Positions 6,378 to 10,291 of a stretch of 10,291 bases of DNA are shown piece after piece. The notes below the pieces were generated by a model. The model searched no databases. It saw nothing but the letters and a program-made list of their open reading frames with translations, and was not told the origin of the DNA. The DNA comes from JBDLID01 sp039715055 (GTDB taxonomy: Bacteria; Desulfobacterota; Desulfobulbia; Desulfobulbales; Desulfocapsaceae). The stretch lies in the NCBI GenBank assembly GCA_039715055.1, contig JBDLID010000107.1:1-10291 (forward strand). Direction: 5' to 3'. Within the stretch, counting starts at the first letter, position 1. Every line of letters starts with the position of its first letter. Both the position numbers and the translations under genes were made by a program.

Positions 6378-7409
6378 TTATGTCACCATTTCCAGTGCTC
6401 TAAAGGGGATGATTCTCAAACGTAGTCCAAACCCAACCAGCTCTGCAAGAAGAAAACTGAAGATTCTGCTCTTTCCTGAAAGGGTAACCATACGGCGATG
6501 GAGGAGGTGCTTTTTTGCGAGGTCACGTATGACCATGCTCTCATACCCGGGGTCAATGATGGCCTTTGCAGCTTCTTCACCTGAAATGATCGCCGGGAAG
6601 ATCCCTTCCCCGGTAAGAGGTGAGGCAAGGCCGGCAGCATCGCCAATGAGAAATATATTATCAAAGTGGAAGCCGCAATAGTCGTAGTTGATTTTCTGGG
6701 CACGCGGCCGGCAACCGTTGAGTGGAATGTCCAGATCTTTCGCCCACTGTTTGAGATTGTGTTGGAGGTCTGTTGCCTTCATCAGCCGGTGATCGACATA
6801 AGCTCCCACTGACGTTGTCTCCCTGTGGGGGAAAACCCAGGCGTAACCGGAGTGGAAGAGTTTGTGGTCCAGGTGCCACTCCATTTTTTTTCTGACAATG
6901 GGAACCTGGTAGTTGATGCCAATGCCGTAGTCTGAAATTCTGAGGCCGAGAAAAGTACGTACCATGGAGGTGGAACCGTCTGCCCCGACCAGATGCTGCC
7001 ATGTCACCGTACGTTTGCGGCCGCTGTTTTTCTCATGAAAGGTGAGTGTGTTGGTGTCGACTTTGGTGACTCGACAGCCGGTGAGGATTTGAACGCCACT
7101 TTTTTGAGCGTCTGCAGCCATCTGTCTGCCAAGCCGTATCCGGTTGACCGTGGCAATAATAGGTTGTTCTGCTTTGATGGAAAAAGATTGAAGGGGAGTG
7201 CGGAGGTACTGTTTGGGAAAGGATTGTTCAACAAGAGAATCGTCAACCCTTTTGATAAGACCATCCCATGTGATCCCGCCCGCGCACACCTTGTCGCCAA
7301 TTTGTTCTCTGGCCTCAAGAATAAGGACTTTAATTCCTGCCTCGGCAAGCATTTTAGAGCAGGCAAGGCCTCCGGGGCCCCCGCCAACAATGACAGTATG
7401 AAAATCCAT
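6378..7409 (-). CDS. geranylgeranyl reductase family FAD-dependent oxidoreductase
   Basis: A 343-residue flavoprotein of the GGR/FixC group, which reduce isoprenoid double bonds in lipids, chlorophyll or quinones, or act as ETF-quinone-type dehydrogenases. Visible motifs in order: dinucleotide-binding VGGGPGG at 8-14 ending in LEA at 31-33; KVCAGGI at 40-46, equivalent to the family's K-x-C-G-G-G segment; VGADGS at 141-146; YAWVFP at 189-194, the substrate-pocket motif YxWxFP; and GDAAGLASPLTGEGI at 256-270, the second FAD motif. No ferredoxin-like cysteine cluster is fused, which argues against a full ETF:quinone oxidoreductase. The C-terminus (about 315-340) is hydrophobic and may touch the membrane. 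The ATG overlaps the TerC stop (TAATG), with AGGAG just upstream inside terC. Placement after frdB and terC suggests a role with quinones; the substrate is inferred. Confidence 0.88.
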   Translation of the reverse strand: MDFHTVIVGGGPGGLACSKMLAEAGIKVLILEAREQIGDKVCAGGITWDGLIKRVDDSLVEQSFPKQYLRTPLQSFSIKAEQPIIATVNRIRLGRQMAADAQKSGVQILTGCRVTKVDTNTLTFHEKNSGRKRTVTWQHLVGADGSTSMVRTFLGLRISDYGIGINYQVPIVRKKMEWHLDHKLFHSGYAWVFPHRETTSVGAYVDHRLMKATDLQHNLKQWAKDLDIPLNGCRPRAQKINYDYCGFHFDNIFLIGDAAGLASPLTGEGIFPAIISGEEAAKAIIDPGYESMVIRDLAKKHLLHRRMVTLSGKSRIFSFLLAELVGFGLRLRIIPFRALEMVT

Positions 7410-8167
7410 TACTCCTGGTCAGGCGCAAGCGATGACTGGCGAAGCTGAACCGGTTTGAGTTCGCGGGCGCGGATTTTCATGTTGAGAATCTCAACAAAGA
7501 CCGAAAAGGCCATGGCAAAATAGATGTAGCCTTTGGGAATGTGAAGTTTAAATCCTTCACCGATAAGTGCCAATCCGACCAGCATGAGAAAAGACAGGGC
7601 CAGGATCTTGATGGTCGGGTGGGTCTCGACGAACTCTGAAATAGTGGAGGCCAGAAAAATCATGACCGCAACGGCAATGACGATGGCGGTGACCATGACC
7701 CAGATCTCGTCTGACAGTCCAACAGCGGTAATCACCGAATCCAGAGAAAATACGATATCGAGGATCATGATCTGGATGATGGTTGACAGAAACGAGGCGT
7801 GTTTTTTGTCTTTTCCCTGGGCCTCCTGAATTTCACCCTCCAGGCTGTCGTGAATCTCCAGGGTGGATTTGGCAAGGAGAAAAAGTCCGCCGAAAAGCAG
7901 GATCAGGTCACGCCCGGAAAAACCGTGCGCAAGGATTGAGAAAAAAGGCTCGGTGAGCCGCATGATCAGGGTGATGGAAAAGAGAAGAGCGATGCGGCTG
8001 ATCATTGCCAGACCGAGGCCGATGGATCGTCCCATGGCCTGCTGCTCTTCCGGCAGCCGACCGGCGAGGATGGCGATGAAGATGATGTTGTCCACACCGA
8101 GGACAATTTCCAGCGCGGTGAGGGTGAGCAGGGCCATCCAGATTTCAGGTGAGGTGAGCCACTCCAT
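7409..8167 (-). CDS. TerC/Alx family integral membrane protein
   Basis: A 252-residue polytopic inner-membrane protein with about seven hydrophobic segments. The two signature acidic membrane motifs are present, EIVLGVDN at 20-27 and DIVFSLDS at 137-144, each with the paired acidic residues thought to bind a cation. Between them is a charged cytoplasmic loop at about 103-125. Members of this family (Alx in E. coli, the MeeF/MeeY proteins in Bacillus) export Mn2+; others are tied to tellurite resistance. The protein lacks the CBS and CorC domains of the longer relatives. GAGGAG with a six-base spacer supports the ATG. It starts 21 bases after frdB and overlaps the next gene by one base, so it is probably in the same transcript. 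No tellurite operon partners are nearby, and a metal-export role is the better guess. Confidence 0.9.
   Translation of the reverse strand: MEWLTSPEIWMALLTLTALEIVLGVDNIIFIAILAGRLPEEQQAMGRSIGLGLAMISRIALLFSITLIMRLTEPFFSILAHGFSGRDLILLFGGLFLLAKSTLEIHDSLEGEIQEAQGKDKKHASFLSTIIQIMILDIVFSLDSVITAVGLSDEIWVMVTAIVIAVAVMIFLASTISEFVETHPTIKILALSFLMLVGLALIGEGFKLHIPKGYIYFAMAFSVFVEILNMKIRARELKPVQLRQSSLAPDQE
7412..7416 (-). promoter_or_regulatory. ribosome binding site of the GGR-family gene, inside terC
   Basis: AGGAG on the minus strand ends two bases before the ATG at 7407-7409 and lies within the last codons of terC. This indicates coupled translation of the two genes. Confidence 0.6.
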
Positions 8168-8173
8168 GTCTAT

Positions 8174-8179
8174 CTCCTC
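8174..8179 (-). promoter_or_regulatory. ribosome binding site of terC
   Basis: GAGGAG on the minus strand, six bases before the ATG at 8165-8167. It fits within the 21-base frdB-terC gap. Confidence 0.75.
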
Positions 8180-8188
8180 TGGTGGTAA

Positions 8189-8953
8189 TCAGTTGTTTCC
8201 AAGAAAAGCGGCTCCGGCAAACTCGCGATTCATGCGTGCTATATTACGAATGGAAATGGACTTGGGACAGACCGCCTCGCATTCCTTTTCATTGGTGCAG
8301 TTGCCAAAGCCTTCAAGGTCCATGGCTGCAACCATATCAAGGGCCCTGCTGCGCCGTTCCGGTTCACCCTGGGGGAGTAGGGCCAGTTGAGTTATCTTGG
8401 CCCCGGTAAAGAGCATGGCGGCACCGTTGGGGCATGATGCGACACAGGCACCGCAGCCGATGCAGGCTGCAGCATCCATGGCAAGTTCGGCTTTTTCCGA
8501 GGAGACAGGCGTGGCGTTGGCATCCGGCGTACCACCGGTGTTGACAGACACATAACCGCCGGCCTGGATAATACGGTCGAGAGCCGAGCGGTCTGTGACA
8601 AGATCTTTTTTGATGGGAAAGGCACGTGAGCGAAAGGGTTCGATGACCAGGGTGTCACCCGATTCGAAATGGCGCATGTGCAGTTGGCAGAGTGTGGTGC
8701 CGGGTTCAGGTCCATGGGCGATCCCGTTGACCACCGCGCCGCACATGCCGCAGATACCTTCACGACAGTCGTGGTCAAATGCCACAGGGTCTTCTCCCTG
8801 GCGGGTCAGATTTTCATTGAGAACATCGAGCATCTCAAGAAATGACATGTCGGTGGAGATGTTCCTGAGGCTGTAATTGTGAAAGAATCCATCACTTTCT
8901 TCATTTGGCTGTCGCCAGATTTTCAGGTTGATATTGATGGTCTGTGTCGTCAT
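8189..8953 (-). CDS. frdB: fumarate reductase/succinate dehydrogenase iron-sulfur subunit
   Basis: A 254-residue electron-transfer subunit that links the flavoprotein to the quinone-binding cytochrome b at the cytoplasmic face of the membrane. The N-terminal ferredoxin domain holds the [2Fe-2S] ligands C63, C68, C71 and C89 (CREGICGMC, then LCQLH). The C-terminal domain holds C164, C167, C170 and C229 for [4Fe-4S] and C174, C219 and C225 for [3Fe-4S], by comparison with E. coli SdhB. The loop between C71 and C89 is 17 residues, against 11 in E. coli. This longer form is typical of the non-classical enzymes of Geobacter and Bacteroides relatives, which pair with a single diheme cytochrome b. 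It lies 39 bases after frdA and 21 before terC. The direction of catalysis, fumarate reduction or succinate oxidation, cannot be told from sequence. Confidence 0.95.
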   Translation of the reverse strand: MTTQTININLKIWRQPNEESDGFFHNYSLRNISTDMSFLEMLDVLNENLTRQGEDPVAFDHDCREGICGMCGAVVNGIAHGPEPGTTLCQLHMRHFESGDTLVIEPFRSRAFPIKKDLVTDRSALDRIIQAGGYVSVNTGGTPDANATPVSSEKAELAMDAAACIGCGACVASCPNGAAMLFTGAKITQLALLPQGEPERRSRALDMVAAMDLEGFGNCTNEKECEAVCPKSISIRNIARMNREFAGAAFLGNN

Positions 8954-8992
8954 GGTATCTCTGGTATGGTTGGTATTTTTGGCTGCCTGGGG

Positions 8993-10291
8993 TTATTTGT
9001 AGCTGCGTTGAGAGGGCTCAACATTTTCAAAGCTCAGATTTTCTTTATGCAGGAGGGGCTCCTGGTCCAGGCCCTGGTACTCCCAGACAGAAACGTGGCT
9101 GTAGTTGAGGTCGTCACGTTTGGCCTCCTGGTCTTCGGTCTGGCTCTCTTCACGCAGGTGACAGCCGCAGGATTCCTCACGGGTCAGGGCGTCTCTGATC
9201 ATGATTTCGGCAAAATCGATAAAGTCGGCAACACGTCCGGCACGCTCAAGACTCTGGTTAAGCTCTTCACCCCTTCCGGGAACGTAAACTTTGTCCCAGA
9301 ATCTGTCCCTGATGGCTGGCAATAGCGTGAGCGCCTTGTTAAGCCCCTCCTTATTTCTTGCCATACCACAATGATCCCAGAGAAGCCGCCCCAGTTCCTT
9401 GTGGATGTCGTCAACGGTAAGACAGTCCTCTGTACCTTTTTCAGAGTTTTTCATGAGCCTTTCTGTTTTGGCCCGGCATTCCTCCAGACAGGTTGTAAAA
9501 CCATCATGGTTTGAATCAACGTTGGCCGATCCTGTGGTGGAGAGATAATGGGCAACTGAGGTGGCGATGATAAAGTAACCGTCGGCAAGGCCCTGCATCA
9601 GGGCACTTGCGCCTAATCGGTTGGCTCCATGGTCAGAAAAGTTGCACTCACCGATGGCAAAAAGGCCGGGCAGGGAGGTCATCAGGTCATAGTCCACCCA
9701 CAGTCCCCCCATTGTGTAGTGAACCGCAGGGTAGATCATCATCGGTTCATGGAGGGGATTAGAAGCGGTGATTTTTTCATACATCTGGAAGAGATTACCG
9801 TATTTGCGCAGGATCGTCTCTTTGCCGTCACGTTTGATGGCCTCACTGAAATCAAGATAAACGGCGAGACCGGTAGAGCCGACACCCTTGCCCTGGTCGC
9901 ACTGCTCTTTGGCATTTCTTGAGGCCACATCGCGGGGAACAAGGTTGCCAAAACTTGGGTATCTGTTTTCCAGGTAGTAGTCCCTTTCGTTTTCAGGAAT
10001 TTCTGAAGGGTGTCGCTTGTCTCCTGTCTTTTTCGGAACCCAGACACGGCCGTCGTTGCGCAAACTTTCACTCATGAGCGTCAGCTTGGACTGATAACTG
10101 CCGTGTACAGGAATGCAGGTGGGGTGGATCTGGACAAAAGAGGGGTTGGCAAAACCAGCGCCTCGCATATGAGCCCGCCATGACGCGGTGACGTTTGAAG
10201 CCATGGCATTGGTCGATAGAAAATAGGCGTTTCCATAACCACCAGTGGCGAGAATGACCACATCGGCAGCATATTTTTCAAGGTCGCCATT
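8993..10291 (-). CDS. frdA: fumarate reductase/succinate dehydrogenase flavoprotein subunit, C-terminal 432 residues; start beyond window
   Basis: Catalytic subunit that interconverts fumarate and succinate with bound FAD. The frame is open to the right edge, so the N-terminus and any histidyl-FAD site are not visible. The internal GTG at 10259-10261 is not the start, since coding continues upstream as NGDLEKYAAD. Motifs seen: ILATGGYGNAYF of the FAD fold; FVQIHPT; ESLRNDGRVWVPK with the arginine that aligns with the proton-donor region; PAVHYTMGGL with the substrate histidine; and GANRLGASAL with the substrate arginine and FAD contacts. The C-terminus (SVWEYQG, LHKENLSFENV, QRSYK) is characteristic of the Geobacter/Bacteroides-type enzyme. 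frdB follows by 39 bases. A cytochrome b gene (frdC) is expected upstream of the window but cannot be seen. Confidence 0.95.
   Translation of the reverse strand, partial: NGDLEKYAADVVILATGGYGNAYFLSTNAMASNVTASWRAHMRGAGFANPSFVQIHPTCIPVHGSYQSKLTLMSESLRNDGRVWVPKKTGDKRHPSEIPENERDYYLENRYPSFGNLVPRDVASRNAKEQCDQGKGVGSTGLAVYLDFSEAIKRDGKETILRKYGNLFQMYEKITASNPLHEPMMIYPAVHYTMGGLWVDYDLMTSLPGLFAIGECNFSDHGANRLGASALMQGLADGYFIIATSVAHYLSTTGSANVDSNHDGFTTCLEECRAKTERLMKNSEKGTEDCLTVDDIHKELGRLLWDHCGMARNKEGLNKALTLLPAIRDRFWDKVYVPGRGEELNQSLERAGRVADFIDFAEIMIRDALTREESCGCHLREESQTEDQEAKRDDLNYSHVSVWEYQGLDQEPLLHKENLSFENVEPSQRSYK

Noticed and set aside
8993..10261. GTG at 10259-10261 as the start of frdA
   Set aside because: The frame continues upstream to the window edge with typical FrdA sequence, so this is an internal valine codon.

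Overview
All ten genes in this window lie on the minus strand and read from high to low coordinates. The window contains no RNA genes, mobile elements or CRISPR array. The gene set suggests a Gram-negative anaerobe with menaquinone-based respiration: a lipoprotein, an OmpA/MotB peptidoglycan-binding protein, a membrane-anchored c-type haem protein and a non-classical fumarate reductase/succinate dehydrogenase. Protein flavour, especially of FrdA/FrdB, fits Desulfobacterota (former Deltaproteobacteria), perhaps a Desulfobulbales-type sulfate or sulfur metaboliser. This placement is inference from family resemblance; no marker gene was compared.

In transcription order, the right end holds the C-terminal two thirds of the flavoprotein FrdA (8993-10291), cut by the window edge. 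It is followed by the iron-sulfur subunit FrdB (8189-8953), a TerC-family membrane protein (7409-8167) and a geranylgeranyl-reductase-family FAD oxidoreductase (6378-7409). TerC follows FrdB by 21 nt and the oxidoreductase overlaps TerC by one base, so these four look like one transcription unit. After a 125-nt gap come a small membrane-anchored diheme cytochrome c (5971-6252) and, 18 nt later, a TIM-barrel sugar-phosphate isomerase/epimerase-like protein (5140-5952).

A 231-bp gap without a recognisable gene leads to a stator-type pair in unusual order: a MotB-like protein with a long linker (3628-4908), then a MotA-like channel protein (2761-3588). A 12-bp inverted repeat followed by a T-run closes this unit. 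The last unit is a pentapeptide-repeat lipoprotein (1659-2555) whose stop codon overlaps the start of dnaE, the replicative DNA polymerase III alpha subunit (1-1662, cut by the left edge). No line of evidence shows a complete new system. The observations most worth pursuing are the FAD reductase linked to fumarate reductase (possible quinone side-chain saturation), the inverted motB-motA order with an extended linker, and the lipoprotein-dnaE coupling.
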